NCBI GenBank assembly: GCA_965216255.1
Contig: OZ244148.1
Location: 3,224,001-3,288,000, forward strand
Reading direction: 5' to 3'
Source: G965216255 sp965216255
Lineage (GTDB): Bacteria > Bacteroidota > Rhodothermia > Rhodothermales > Bin80
Length of the DNA: 64,000 bases
Shown here: positions 54,598-64,000 of the stretch, in pieces
How the letters are laid out: every line of letters begins with the position of its first letter
How positions within the stretch are numbered: the first letter of the stretch is position 1
Program-made: the position numbers and the translations under genes
The notes under the pieces: model-generated
Told to the model about the DNA's origin: nothing
The model's database searches: none
The model's input: only the letters and a program-made list of their open reading frames with translations

Positions 54598-56079
54598 CTA
54601 TTCGAGCTCTTCGGCAAAATTCCACCGTTCAATATGGGAAGGGCTTCGGCTGTCCATGATCTGCCGGATCTGCGCTACGACATCCGGATGGTGCGAGGCA
54701 ATGTCACGTTGTTCGCCGATATCCGAAGCTAGATTGTAAAGCTCTATGGGAGCATCCACGTCCTTGTGCCCTCCGAGCCTGACGCCCTTCCAGTCCCCCA
54801 TTCGGGTGGCCTGCGCCCCGTTCAAGCCGTGGCCGTGGTATTCCCAGTACATTCCCGATTCTGGCATACTGATGCCAGTGCCCCGAAGTGTGGACAGGAA
54901 GGAAGCACCATCGAGATCTGAGGGAGTCTCGATGCCGAGGACTTGGGCAATCGTGGGAATGACATCCCAGAAGGCTGTAACCTTGTCGCTGGTTGAACCG
55001 GGAGCAATATGCCCGGGCCACCTTGCGATCATGGGCACCCGGATGCCGCCTTCGTAGACTTCACCCTTGCCACCGCGCAAGGGGCCGCTACTATCAAAAA
55101 GCTCTGTATCCACGCTCCTCAAGAACGTTGGGCCGTTGTCGCTGGAAAAGATTACCAGGGTTTCTTCGCGCAGGTCCAGTTCATCCAGTACAGCCAAAAT
55201 GCGTCCGACATGGGTGTCCATCCGTGATATCATGGCTGCGTAAGCCGAGCGGGGGCGCATGTGTGGCAAGTATCCGTGCTCTCCCAAGTCCGGTGCTTCA
55301 TCAAAAAGGCCGTCGTACTGGGCAAGCTCCTCGTCCGGTACCTGCAGGGCCAGATGCGGTGCGACGTGGGGCATAAAGAGGAAGAACGGCTCTTCCGCAT
55401 GGTTCCGGATAAACTGCTCGGCTTCGAGCGCCATCAGGTCCGGTGCGTAATCGATACCTTTGTAGCGATCATAAGCTGCAGGATCATCGGGGTCCTCGCC
55501 TTCAAAGCGTTGGTGCGGGTGGAAATACTCGTTGCGCAGCGTGTCCCATTCCGCATTGCGCCACAGGTGGGTCGGATAGTAATTGTGGGCCTGCTTCTGA
55601 TCCAGGTAACCATAGAAGAAATCAAACCCCTGCAGGTTGGGGGCGCCGGTAGATCCCGGGCCGCCCAGCCCCCATTTGCCAACCACCGCTGTGGCATATC
55701 CGTGGTCCTGAAGCATGCGGCCCAGCGTGAAGGCCCCGGGTTTCAGGGGTAGCTGGCCCCTCTCTTCGGAATCGGGGAAGCCCCCCAGTTCGAAATTGTC
55801 GCGCACGTAACAATTTCCGGTGTGCATGCCGGTAAGCAGTGTGCAGCGCGATGGCGCACATACGGGGCTTCCGCTATAATGCTGCGTAAAGCGCATCCCT
55901 TCCACGGCAAGCTGGTCCAGGTGCGGCGTTTTGATGAGCTTCTGGCCGTAGGAACCCAACTCCCCGTAGCCCAGGTCGTCGGCAAGGATGTAAACAATGT
56001 TCGGCTGTTGTGCCGCCTGCTGCCGAGGGCCGCAGCCGAATGCCAGCAAGAGGCCTACCCAACACGTGTGTCTTAACAT
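54598..56079 (-). CDS. Sulfatase (Cys-type), probable lipoprotein
   Basis: The 493-residue protein has a short signal ending in LLLAFGC and a type I sulfatase domain: YILADDLGYGELGSYG with the metal ligands, VCAPSRCTLLTGM with the Cys74 to be converted to formylglycine, TAVVGKWGLGGPG, and FSSDNGPTFLRS. It requires FGE; the only FGE in the window is at 33593-34489. It differs clearly from the sulfatase at 32114, so it is unlikely to be a recent copy. Convergent with the desaturase gene. Confidence 0.86.
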   Translation of the reverse strand: MLRHTCWVGLLLAFGCGPRQQAAQQPNIVYILADDLGYGELGSYGQKLIKTPHLDQLAVEGMRFTQHYSGSPVCAPSRCTLLTGMHTGNCYVRDNFELGGFPDSEERGQLPLKPGAFTLGRMLQDHGYATAVVGKWGLGGPGSTGAPNLQGFDFFYGYLDQKQAHNYYPTHLWRNAEWDTLRNEYFHPHQRFEGEDPDDPAAYDRYKGIDYAPDLMALEAEQFIRNHAEEPFFLFMPHVAPHLALQVPDEELAQYDGLFDEAPDLGEHGYLPHMRPRSAYAAMISRMDTHVGRILAVLDELDLREETLVIFSSDNGPTFLRSVDTELFDSSGPLRGGKGEVYEGGIRVPMIARWPGHIAPGSTSDKVTAFWDVIPTIAQVLGIETPSDLDGASFLSTLRGTGISMPESGMYWEYHGHGLNGAQATRMGDWKGVRLGGHKDVDAPIELYNLASDIGEQRDIASHHPDVVAQIRQIMDSRSPSHIERWNFAEELE

Positions 56080-57477
56080 GACGAGTGTTTGGTTGGTATA
56101 GTTGAAACTTGAACTTACGATGCCGACGGCATCGCTTCACCTTCAATCGGTACGCAATTCCTTCAATGGCAAGAAGTATGGCGTGGCGCAGGTCGTTTAG
56201 CGAGTATCGTGCGCCCGCCTGGCGTCTTGGACTGGTGAACGTGCCCACTGCAAAGGATACTTCGTCCCAGCCCTGAACCGCGGTGTTGCCCGGGCTGGCT
56301 CAGAGCTGGGTTGGGGCACCGCCTCCGAGTGCAAGCGCGCCCCGTGCAGCAAGTACTCGCAGCTTCGTGGTGGCCTGCCACAAGGTCGGCCCGCCCAAGT
56401 GGAATTGCATTGCCCGGAGGAGCATCCTGTTATCGTGTATCAGCGCTAAGGTCGAGCGCCAGGCTGATTGGCTGGCGTTTCGCTCCTGGCGCCTGTATGG
56501 GGCTGTTCAGGCCCGCCGATCATATTCGCCGGGCTGTTCTGTAGGCCCTCTTTCGCATCGATACGGTCCATGTTTTGCGCTGGTAAGATGTGCGGCTTTC
56601 CACTTTGGACAAGAAAGCACCCCAATGTGGCGTTAGCCCGTAGTACTGATCTGGCTTTGGGTCAGCATCAGTGGGCCGTCACGATTAGTATGGGAACTAT
56701 GTGTCTTGGTCGACTTGCTCCATTCGCGTTCGGAATAGTGTGGGACGACGCATGTACCAACGTAGTATACTGACATGATGGCGCTCTTGCCCCGTACGCA
56801 TAGGCTACAAGGCCCGGTGCGGGGCTAACGAATACCCGTTTCGGTGGGGACACTTGCTTCTGCTCATGCAGGTAGGCCGGGGATTTTGCCTCGGTGTCAG
56901 GCAAGGGAAGTACGACGTCGTGCCGCTGCCTTCCGCTTAAGTTTGGTCCGGTGTTAAGCATGATCATGACACAGGATCGTAGGCGTAGTTGCTCTTGCCA
57001 CCCATAGTATTTAAATCCCCTAGTTTACAGTGGCAGATGCCTGTTGCCCATGGATTATGGCCACAGAACGTCAATTGATGATCACGGATCGGCCGACTCA
57101 CACGCATTGCAGGTACGAATTCGACGAAACCGGGCCGGCGCCGTGGGCTCTCTTTGGCCTCTGCTGCATATTCGCCTCTCGGGTTCTCCAGGCGAGCGCT
57201 GCGTTTCTAATCGAGACTGGCAGGCCTGTCGCACCACGGCTTGATGGCATCTTCCTGTACGGGGACAGGGACTGCGGGTCCCAATCTGCCTATCTCGGGG
57301 TAGCCACCGACGGTCAAAGGGTTGCACTGGGTACGCGACTTTCGGGTTTCCTCATTTCGCTGTCACGCCATGGTATTGGCCCGATGCAGGGCACAACGCC
57401 CACCAACTCTTGAGATTGCGTGTTCCACCTACGAAGAGCAGCCGACAGGAAGGCTTGTGGGTGTGCGGCCCGTGCTC
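56080..57477. other. 1.4-kb stretch without a recognisable gene
   Basis: Several ORFs of 60-130 codons are present on both strands but none has a family motif or convincing start. I could not connect any of them across frames into a known protein. The two flanking genes are both on the minus strand; its right end is the 3' end of the CRTAC1 gene. Confidence 0.5.
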
Positions 57478-60400
57478 TTACCGGCGCGCCGAGAATACTT
57501 GCAGCGGGAGGTTATTCCTAGCAATCAGGACAACAGGGCCGTGGCGAACACTGCGCAGCAGGGCCAAATCCCTGGCTTCTCCCGTTACCCGGAAACCACT
57601 CTCTGCAGCCGGCACGGTGGTAAGATGACTTCCTGCGCCGCCGCGCAGGAAGAGCCCTGGACTGCCTTCCATTCGGCCGATCTCGGGGCGCACGCTGTAG
57701 AAATTCCCCGCCACTAGAAGATCTGGAAAGCCATCCCCATCAAAATCCTCCACTCCCAGCGCATATAACGGAGATAATTGGGCCTCCCGCGGAAGAGTGC
57801 TGACCGTATACGTCCCGTCTCCGTCATTGGTCGCGACCACTGACTCCAGCATGTAGGTAGTCAGGACAACTGTATCCTCCAGTTCACCCTTGGTGAATAT
57901 GTCCGAGATGGATTTTTCGGCGAAGTCGGCGTGCCGTGGGAAGCGTGCATCCAAAAATGGCAACGCGGCTACCAGGTCACGCCTCTGTACCAAAGGATAG
58001 CTGCGATGCCCGTTGTACTGGGAGATGATTTGCTCAATGCGCCCGTCTCGATTGAAGTCGTTGACATGCATCGTGGCAGGCCGTTCCGCACTGGCGGCAA
58101 GCCCTGTATTGAGCCCGATATTTGCCGCCACCAGGTCATCGTCGCCGTCGCGGTCCAGATCCGTTACCAGAACGCGGTTCCACAAACCTCGGGTGTTTTC
58201 CAGCCCCGTTGCATTGGCGGGCACAAGATGTGCACCCGTGTTGCGCATAACCGTTATCGGCATCCATTCACCCACAATGATCAGGTCTACCAGACCGTCA
58301 CTGTCATGGTCAGACCACGCCGCATCCGTAACCATGCCGATTTGGGCAAGGTCCGGGGCCACACGGTCTGTTGCGTTCGTAAAGTATCCGGCTCCATCGT
58401 TTTCTAGTATCATGCTGCGCGGAGAATACCCGTAGGCCCATGGCACGAGCCGGCCACCGACGAAGAGGTCTATGTCGCCATCGCGGTCAAAATCGGCGGC
58501 TGCCACGCAGGAGCCGCTGACATATTCAGGTGGAAGCCGATCGGCGCCGCGCGTCAAAATGCCGCGTCCGTCATTGAGGTAGAGGCGGTCACCGAGACCC
58601 GGCGCCTGGCGGGCGTATTCGCTTCCGCCGCTGACTACGTACAGGTCCAAGTCTCCGTCCCCGTCCACATCCTGGAAGATGGCCTCCTGGTCTTCCGCTA
58701 CGGAATCGCGCAGGAACGTCTCTTCGCTCGAGGGCGCAAAGCTTGCGTCAGCCAGTTGCAATAGAAGCGTACTAGGCTCGTGCTTGGCGCTGCCAACAAA
58801 CAGGTCTTCGAATCCGTCTCCGTTTACATCGGCGACGGCGAGGCGTGGTCCTTCCGTGGACAGCATCCGGGGTAGCAGCGGCTCCCGGTCAAAATCGGTA
58901 AAGGTATTCTCCCGGTGGGTGTAGTTCAGCCGCATGGCCGGCGTGATGTCCGCAAAGTATTGCACTGGCGCAGACAGAGCTCTCGGTGGCATGGGGGATG
59001 CATCCGATTGCTGCAACAGTATTCGCTGGTTGGCAGCGAGATGCGTGTGGGCGCTGATCTGGCCGTCGGGCCACCGGACGACCACAGAGTCGACGATGTC
59101 CGACGAACCGAGTCCGAAAGTGAGTACAGCGTCTACGCTGGACTGAAATCCGCGCGTCGGCATCTGTTCAAGTACCTGGCTCACTCTACCGACATGCGCC
59201 GTGACTCTTGCGCCAACGCCCGCAGTGTTGGCGCCGGCACCTTCCAGCTTTACCTGTAGATAACGGTGGTTTAGCATCGTGCCGGCTTCGTTGCGGTACA
59301 CCGAAGCTCGCTGGTTGACGTTGTTGACGACCAGGTCCAGGTCTCCGTCGTTGTCAAGGTCCCCGTAGGCTGCGCCATTGGAGAAGCTCGGTGTACCGAG
59401 CCCCCATTCCTCGGCACGGTCTTCGAATTGGAAGTCCGCCGACTGTGCGAAGAGATAGTTGGCTAGCGGCGTGGAAGGCAGCTGTTCCAGCAGCGATCGC
59501 ATGTCGCTGCCATGTGCCTGAATCCATGTCTTTATAGCGTCCTGATCTGAGAAAGAGGCGATGAAGTCCTGATCTGTGAGATCACGGAAGATACCGTTGG
59601 CCACGAACAGGTCCTTGGTTCCACTAAGGTCAAAATCCGCAATGAGTGCGCCCCAGCTCCAGTCGGTCGCGGCCACGCCCGTAATCCGACCCATCTCCGT
59701 GAACGTTCCGTCGCCACCATTCACATGCAGCATGTTGCGCATGAATTGGTGGTAGAAGCCGTTTTCGACTCCCTGGCGGTAGGTTCGCCAGGAGTCGAAC
59801 GCCGTTGTCTTCTTGAGCCTGTAGTCCGTCTCCGGAAGCATGTCCGTAACGAATAAGTCCAGCGCTCCGTCGTTATTGATATCCGCAACATCGGCCCCCA
59901 TGGACGAAAGGCTGATGTACGCCATATGGGATTCAAGCTCTTCCCCATAGGTACCGTCACCGTTGTTTACGTAGAGATAGTCGCGCTCGAAGAAATCATT
60001 GGATACGTATATATCGAGGTATCCGTCGTCGTTGATATCTCCAACCGTGATGCCAAGGCCGAATCCGATTTCGCTACCATAGATGCCGGCCTCCGCACTA
60101 ACGTCAGAAAAATGGCCACGGTCGTTGCGGTACAGCCGGTCCCCGCCCCCATGGTGCCGCGTACCCCGAATGTTGCGGATGGTGAAGCTGCTCAGGGAGC
60201 GGGACGAATTGTTCACTACATAACAGTCCAGATCACCATCGTTATCGTAGTCAAAGAATGCAGCGTGCGTCGAATACCCCGTGTCAGCCAATCCATGTTG
60301 GGCAGCTTCGTCACGAAAGCGCGGCACATCGCCCCCCTGGTTAATGAATAGTTCATTGCTCCTGTTGTCCCCCGCCACGTTGCCGGAATTACTAACATAG

Positions 60401-60804
60401 ATATCCGGTAGGCCGTCTCCGTTCACATCCGCTATGCTTGCGCCCGTACTCCACTGGTGCCGGCCCCCTACGCTCGCCTCGATTGTGGCGTCTTCGAAGC
60501 GGAAGTTGCCGCGGTTGAGGTACAGCCGATTCGGCAACAGATTGGCTGAAAAAAAAATATCAAGTAGGCCGTCGCGGTTGAAGTCGGCCAGCCCCACACC
60601 TCCTCCATCGTAGAAGTTGCGGTAGGTGAATACGTTGAACGCCCGCGTTTCCACCAGCCGATTCTCAAAATCTATTCCGGTATACGCGGCAGGTAGGTGC
60701 GTAAAGAGTGTTTCCAGTGGCGGCTCCTGCCTCAGCCCGGATGTACAGCCGAATAAAGGCAGCCATGCGACCAATGTCGTAATCAGTCGGAAGGGGCAGT
60801 GCAT
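57478..60804 (-). CDS. CRTAC1-family lipoprotein with VCBS/FG-GAP repeats and ASPIC/UnbV domain
   Basis: The 1108-residue protein has a lipoprotein signal (MHCPFRLITTLVAWLPLFGC) and then two sets of FG-GAP/VCBS calcium-binding repeats (DFNRDGLLDIFFSANL, DVNGDGLPDIYVSNSG, DINDDGYLDIYVSND and, later, DVNGDGFEDLFVGSAK, DVDGDGDLDLYVVSGG). An ASPIC/UnbV domain lies between them (about 555-640, VVVRWPDGQISAHTHL). Such proteins are exported beta-propellers of unknown ligand, frequent in marine Bacteroidota and Planctomycetes. An upstream in-frame extension of 55 codons is not signal-like and was not used. Confidence 0.85.
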   Translation of the reverse strand: MHCPFRLITTLVAWLPLFGCTSGLRQEPPLETLFTHLPAAYTGIDFENRLVETRAFNVFTYRNFYDGGGVGLADFNRDGLLDIFFSANLLPNRLYLNRGNFRFEDATIEASVGGRHQWSTGASIADVNGDGLPDIYVSNSGNVAGDNRSNELFINQGGDVPRFRDEAAQHGLADTGYSTHAAFFDYDNDGDLDCYVVNNSSRSLSSFTIRNIRGTRHHGGGDRLYRNDRGHFSDVSAEAGIYGSEIGFGLGITVGDINDDGYLDIYVSNDFFERDYLYVNNGDGTYGEELESHMAYISLSSMGADVADINNDGALDLFVTDMLPETDYRLKKTTAFDSWRTYRQGVENGFYHQFMRNMLHVNGGDGTFTEMGRITGVAATDWSWGALIADFDLSGTKDLFVANGIFRDLTDQDFIASFSDQDAIKTWIQAHGSDMRSLLEQLPSTPLANYLFAQSADFQFEDRAEEWGLGTPSFSNGAAYGDLDNDGDLDLVVNNVNQRASVYRNEAGTMLNHRYLQVKLEGAGANTAGVGARVTAHVGRVSQVLEQMPTRGFQSSVDAVLTFGLGSSDIVDSVVVRWPDGQISAHTHLAANQRILLQQSDASPMPPRALSAPVQYFADITPAMRLNYTHRENTFTDFDREPLLPRMLSTEGPRLAVADVNGDGFEDLFVGSAKHEPSTLLLQLADASFAPSSEETFLRDSVAEDQEAIFQDVDGDGDLDLYVVSGGSEYARQAPGLGDRLYLNDGRGILTRGADRLPPEYVSGSCVAAADFDRDGDIDLFVGGRLVPWAYGYSPRSMILENDGAGYFTNATDRVAPDLAQIGMVTDAAWSDHDSDGLVDLIIVGEWMPITVMRNTGAHLVPANATGLENTRGLWNRVLVTDLDRDGDDDLVAANIGLNTGLAASAERPATMHVNDFNRDGRIEQIISQYNGHRSYPLVQRRDLVAALPFLDARFPRHADFAEKSISDIFTKGELEDTVVLTTYMLESVVATNDGDGTYTVSTLPREAQLSPLYALGVEDFDGDGFPDLLVAGNFYSVRPEIGRMEGSPGLFLRGGAGSHLTTVPAAESGFRVTGEARDLALLRSVRHGPVVLIARNNLPLQVFSARR

Positions 60805-61068
60805 GAGACTACCTATGGGCCCGGCGGGCGGATTTCCCGCCGGTTTTTGGATGTGATCCGAGCTGGCCATGGAGGACTCAGCCACCTCGACGGGAGGCGG
60901 ACATTGTGGCATACTTCCTGACTTCGACGGTAGCGTGAGGACCGTGGTTTCGTAATTGGCGTGCAGCAAGGCAAATAGGACCGGGAGATCGTCAATTCGT
61001 GAAAGTTGTGTTCAGGTCATGGATTCGTCACAGTGTTCAGCGGATCTATTCCGTGTCTTACACCCATT

Positions 61069-62712
61069 ATGTTTGTGCGCACCTTCAGACGAAAAACTAC
61101 CAAGAACGTCACCGTACAGATCGTGTACGGGTATAGAAATACCGAAGGCAAACCGCGACTCAAGATCGTCCGCCACGTGGGCAGCGCCCCCCGAAGGCAT
61201 GGCCCTAGGGGGCCCTACTCGGTGTCGCCGAACTCGAAATGCGCCGCTTACAAGAGGAGAAACAACCATCCCTCTTTCTCGCCGCCGATAGCGCAGACGA
61301 GATCCTCTGGGCCCGCAGGCGCAAGCAGCAAACAAAACCGCTGCCCATCCGGGATGCCCGTGCCCTGGAGGAAACGAAGCGCGTGTGTGTGGGCTTCCAT
61401 GAAGTTTTCGGGGCCCTCTGCGACGGGTTGGGCTCGGTGATGTCTTCACCGAAAGGCAGACCATGGCCCGGCGTCTGTTCCGGCAAGCCGTACTGCTACG
61501 CCTGGCGGCTCCGAAGGGCGGCAAGAGCGGCCATGCCCGGCGGCTCTCCAAAGAAAAGGGCTCTGAAGTGCCGGTAGAGAAGTTTTACCGCATGATGGGG
61601 AGCGGTAAACGAAGGCCGTATCAGGCGCCTGCAGGATATCGTCTCCCAAGAAGGGACGGGCCTCTTGGGCGGCAAGGTAGACGTGCTCTTCTTTGATGTT
61701 ACCACGCTCAGCTTTGCTTCGGACAGTGAGGGATGAGCTCCGGAAGAAGGGCTACAGCAAGGACGGCACCGGGTGCAGGTGGTGTTGGCGCTCATCCAGA
61801 CAAGGCAGGGTTTGCCCATAGGATATGAGCTCTTTGCCGGCAATACGACCGATGTCAAGACCCTTGATCCGGCCATAGCGGCGCTACAGCAGCGCTTCGC
61901 CTTGGGCAAGGTCGTCTTCGTAGCCGACGCCGGCATGATGAGTCAAGAGAATCTGGCTCTGCTTCTTAGCAAAGGATACGACTTTGTGGTGGCGGCCCGG
62001 CTGCGCTCCATGGGGAAGAAGGCTACGCGCGACATCACGGCAGTGCAAGAGTGGCAGCCCATGGCAGAAGGCCGCATGGTTGCCGAAAGGCGCCTCGGCG
62101 GGCGGCGCCTGGTCCTGCGGTACTGTCCGAAGAAAGCAGCCAAGGATGTGCACGACCGGCAGAAAGCCGTAGAGAAGGCCAAGCTCAATCTGGCGCAGGG
62201 CGTCAAGGGCAAGGGCACAAGCGGTCGGTTCCTGGACCAGGGAGCGGTGAGTCTGAACGAAGAGGCGATAGAGAAAGACCAGGCCTGTGGCGGCCTGCAC
62301 GGTCTATGGACCAGCCTGGAGACGCTCGCGCCGCAGGAGGTGTACGCACAGTACGGCGAACTGTGGCGGATAAAAGAGGGCTTTCGGGTGCTGAAGTGCG
62401 CGTTAGCAGGGCGTCCCATCTTTCACTGGACGCAGCGTCGGGTGAAGGCGCACATGGCCATCTCTTTCGTGGCCTTTGCACTGCTGCGCATCTTGCGCTA
62501 CCAGCATGCATGGAGGCAAGGAGCCGCTAAGTGAGGCGCGGATCCTATCGGAGCTCTCGGCAGTGGAGGTGTCGCTATTGCGGGATCAGGGCACGGGCAA
62601 GCGCTACCTGGTGCCCGCGGCCACAGGCAGGCAGCAGATCAATCTCAACAAGGCGGTAGGTCTAACGCTGCAGCGGAGTACGGTCCCGCTGAAAGAGGAG
62701 TCTGGGGAGTAG
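61069..62712 (+). pseudogene. IS1634-type transposase, frameshifted
   Basis: Pieces of one transposase lie in order but in at least four frames. They are an N-terminal MFVRTFRRKTTKNVTVQIVY and KIVRHVG, then LFLAADSADEILWARRRKQQ, then ARRLFRQAVLLRLAAP, then LGGKVDVLFFDVTTLSFAS with a catalytic Asp, and finally a long intact part (61773-62534) with LPIGYELFAGNTTDVKTLDP, VFVADAGMMSQENLALLLSK and LWRIKEGFRVLKCAL, which holds the second Asp and the Glu. The last frame reaches a TAG at 62710. The element cannot transpose by itself. Confidence 0.85.
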
Positions 62713-62859
62713 CTTTCTTGGACGGCGTTATTGTCCTGCAGTAAGGGTGTTTTGTTGTGTTCAGTCGGAAGAGTCGGCCCAATAACAACAATACGTTACA
62801 TCTCTGAAACCGTCGAAGTCAGGAATTCTTAGCCGGCCTTCCGCCGGAGGAAAAACGAC

Positions 62860-63063
62860 TTATCGGTGTGCCTGCCAGCGGTGGGGCAACAGTTCCTGGA
62901 CCCGCTTCATGGGATGCGTCGGTATGCGGCGCAGCACGTCGCTGAGCCACTCCTGGCGATTGATCCCATGCTGCTTGCACGTACCCAATAGCGAAGAGAT
63001 CACCGCTGCCCGCTGGGTCGCTGCATGCGATCCCGCAAACAGGTAGTTCTTTTGTCCCGCCAA
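62860..63063 (-). pseudogene. IS66-family transposase, 3' remnant
   Basis: About 67 codons read AGQKNYLFAGSHAATQRAAV, ISSLLGTCKQHGINRQEWLS, DVLRRIPTHPMKRVQELLPH and RW before a stop. This is the conserved end of IS66 TnpC (transposase plus C-terminal domain). The rest of the gene is missing: the coding similarity stops at 63063, exactly where the IS30-type element begins, so the two events are probably linked. Confidence 0.8.
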
Positions 63064-63137
63064 TTAAAGTCCGAAGTGCAACAACTGTAGACAAGGTAGT
63101 ATGCCCCTGAGACAGAAGATAGCACAGGCAACGCGGA

Positions 63138-63190
63138 AAACGAGCTTCTTCGGAGGGAGGGCGGAGCCCGACCGGAGAAGAAGCTCGTTT
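63138..63190. repeat. 14-bp inverted repeat near the IS30 end
   Basis: AAACGAGCTTCTTC (63138-63151) and GAAGAAGCTCGTTT (63177-63190) are perfectly complementary, with 25 bases between. It lies downstream of the transposase stop, between it and the element end, and may act as a transcription terminator within the IS. Confidence 0.7.
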
Positions 63191-63334
63191 GCTGGCCGAA
63201 GAAATTCGCGCTCCTTGACCTGCGAGGCAGCCAATGCCGACGGGCGAGCATGGCTCTTCCCCTGCGTGTAGGCACGCATGATGTCACCCGAACATGGTAC
63301 AATGGTCTATGGGTCTTTCTGGCGACGACCCGAC

Positions 63335-64000
63335 TCAGACCATGGACGCAGAGGCTGCCACGCCCTCTAGTGCAGGAAGGAAAACCTCCGCCGGCGTGCG
63401 GTAGGCCAAGCATCGGCGCGGACGGTTGTTCAATTGCGCTTGCACCCGCCTCACCGCTGCCGGTTCAACCGTGTGAAAGTTGGTTGCCTTCGGGAAGTAC
63501 TCTCGCACCAGGCCGTTGGTGTGCTCGTTCAGACCACGCTCCCAGGAGTGGTATGGCCTCGCAAAGTAAAACGATGCGGAAAGCGCGCTGGCGATCTGCC
63601 GATGATGAGCGAACTCCTTGCCATTGTCCGCCGTGATAGTAAGTACCCGGTCCTTTACCGGACTGAGACAACCTATGATCGCATGGCGGACCCCGATCGC
63701 AGCCTTTGACGCAACGTGCTCAAGAAACGTGAATTTCGAGGCGCGATCGACCATGGATACCAGTGCTCCCTGTTGTTTCGCCCCGATGATCGTATCAACC
63801 TCCCAGTCGCCTATCCGCGTCTTCTGCTCTACAATGGGATCACGTTCGCTGATGTCTACACGGTGCGGTATCAGGCCGCGCCCAGCACCGCTCTTGTTAC
63901 GCCTGTTGTACCGCTTACCACGGCGACGCAGCAGCTTGTACAACGATCCGCCAGCCGCTCGGTCCGCCCAGCTATGCCTGTAAATCCATGTGGTGCTTAC
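63335..64000 (-). CDS. IS30-family transposase (partial, runs off right edge)
   Basis: The frame is open to base 64000, giving at least 221 residues. The visible part starts VSTTWIYRHSWADRAAGGSL, matching the IS30 HTH-linker region, and has the DDE core: Asp in GDWEVDTIIG, Asp in ITADNGKEFAHH and Glu in RGLNEHTNGLVREYFPK. The end is PAEVFLPALEGVAASA. The N-terminal part with the DNA-binding helices is outside the window. Confidence 0.92.
   Translation of the reverse strand, partial: VSTTWIYRHSWADRAAGGSLYKLLRRRGKRYNRRNKSGAGRGLIPHRVDISERDPIVEQKTRIGDWEVDTIIGAKQQGALVSMVDRASKFTFLEHVASKAAIGVRHAIIGCLSPVKDRVLTITADNGKEFAHHRQIASALSASFYFARPYHSWERGLNEHTNGLVREYFPKATNFHTVEPAAVRRVQAQLNNRPRRCLAYRTPAEVFLPALEGVAASASMV

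Larger units (their letters stand above)
63064..64000 (-). mobile_element. IS30-family element, cut by the right window edge
   Basis: The probable end is at about 63064 (TTAAAGTCCGAAGTGCAACA), which resembles IS30-family termini. It lies against an IS66 remnant, a likely insertion point. The transposase gene reads towards this end. The other end is beyond the window. Confidence 0.7.

Noticed and set aside
56668..57413. ORFs of about 100-127 codons between the sulfatase and the CRTAC1 gene
   Set aside because: No family motifs, poor starts and unusual composition; left as unexplained intergenic sequence.

Overview
The window reads as one contig from a moderately GC-rich Gram-negative bacterium, most likely of the Bacteroidota/Rhodothermota branch. 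The evidence is a short primary sigma factor of the Bacteroidota type that lacks region 1.1, an omega subunit of the Bacteroidota type, a C-terminal sorting-like (T9SS/FlgD-type) domain on a secreted sugar dehydrogenase, and many lipoproteins with beta-propeller (FG-GAP/CRTAC1) folds. The placement is inferred from family resemblance; there is no rRNA in the window.

Left part (1-34.5 kb). After the cut end of an IS3-family element come housekeeping genes: rqcH, uppP, an EcsC-family gene, der, nuoI, a DinB-like gene, holA, an anti-sigma-like membrane gene that runs into tRNA-Val(CAC), a secreted choice-of-anchor-B protein, rpoD, a TolC/HlyD/ABC-ATPase efflux set without a permease, rpoZ and uvrA. 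The next stretch is decaying: an S9 peptidase pseudogene with a 15-base G run, a TfoX-C gene with an internal TAG, and a DUF819 permease split by a frameshift. Intact genes stand among these (a Tat-exported class V aminotransferase, a GH113-like hydrolase, an MmcQ/YjbR protein, a sugar dehydrogenase, an MsbA-like exporter). A lipoprotein sulfatase sits next to a lipoprotein formylglycine-generating enzyme with both catalytic cysteines, and a second Cys-type sulfatase lies at 54.6 kb.

Centre (35.1-50.5 kb). A type I-E CRISPR-Cas locus runs on the minus strand: cas3, a single ORF fusing cse1 to cse2, cas7e, cas5e, cas6e, cas1, cas2, leader, array. The array is now in three pieces because two unrelated insertion sequences landed in it. 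Removing each IS with one copy of its target duplication (10 bp and 8 bp) restores a spacer of exactly 34 nt, the standard length here, so the three pieces are one ancestral array of 38 repeats. The IS at 38.3-41.0 kb encodes a DruA-like (DUF4338) domain fused to a Tn5/IS4-type transposase and has clear terminal inverted repeats.

Right part (51-64 kb). recG, a sterol-desaturase-family membrane enzyme, a sulfatase, and a very large CRTAC1/ASPIC-UnbV lipoprotein are followed by a mobile-element graveyard: a frameshifted IS1634-type transposase, a 3' remnant of an IS66 transposase, and an IS30 element that abuts that remnant and leaves the window.

Overall the window mixes a normal core genome with heavy IS activity and gene decay, as in genomes under relaxed selection, and it keeps a complete-looking I-E interference and adaptation gene set with unusual architecture.
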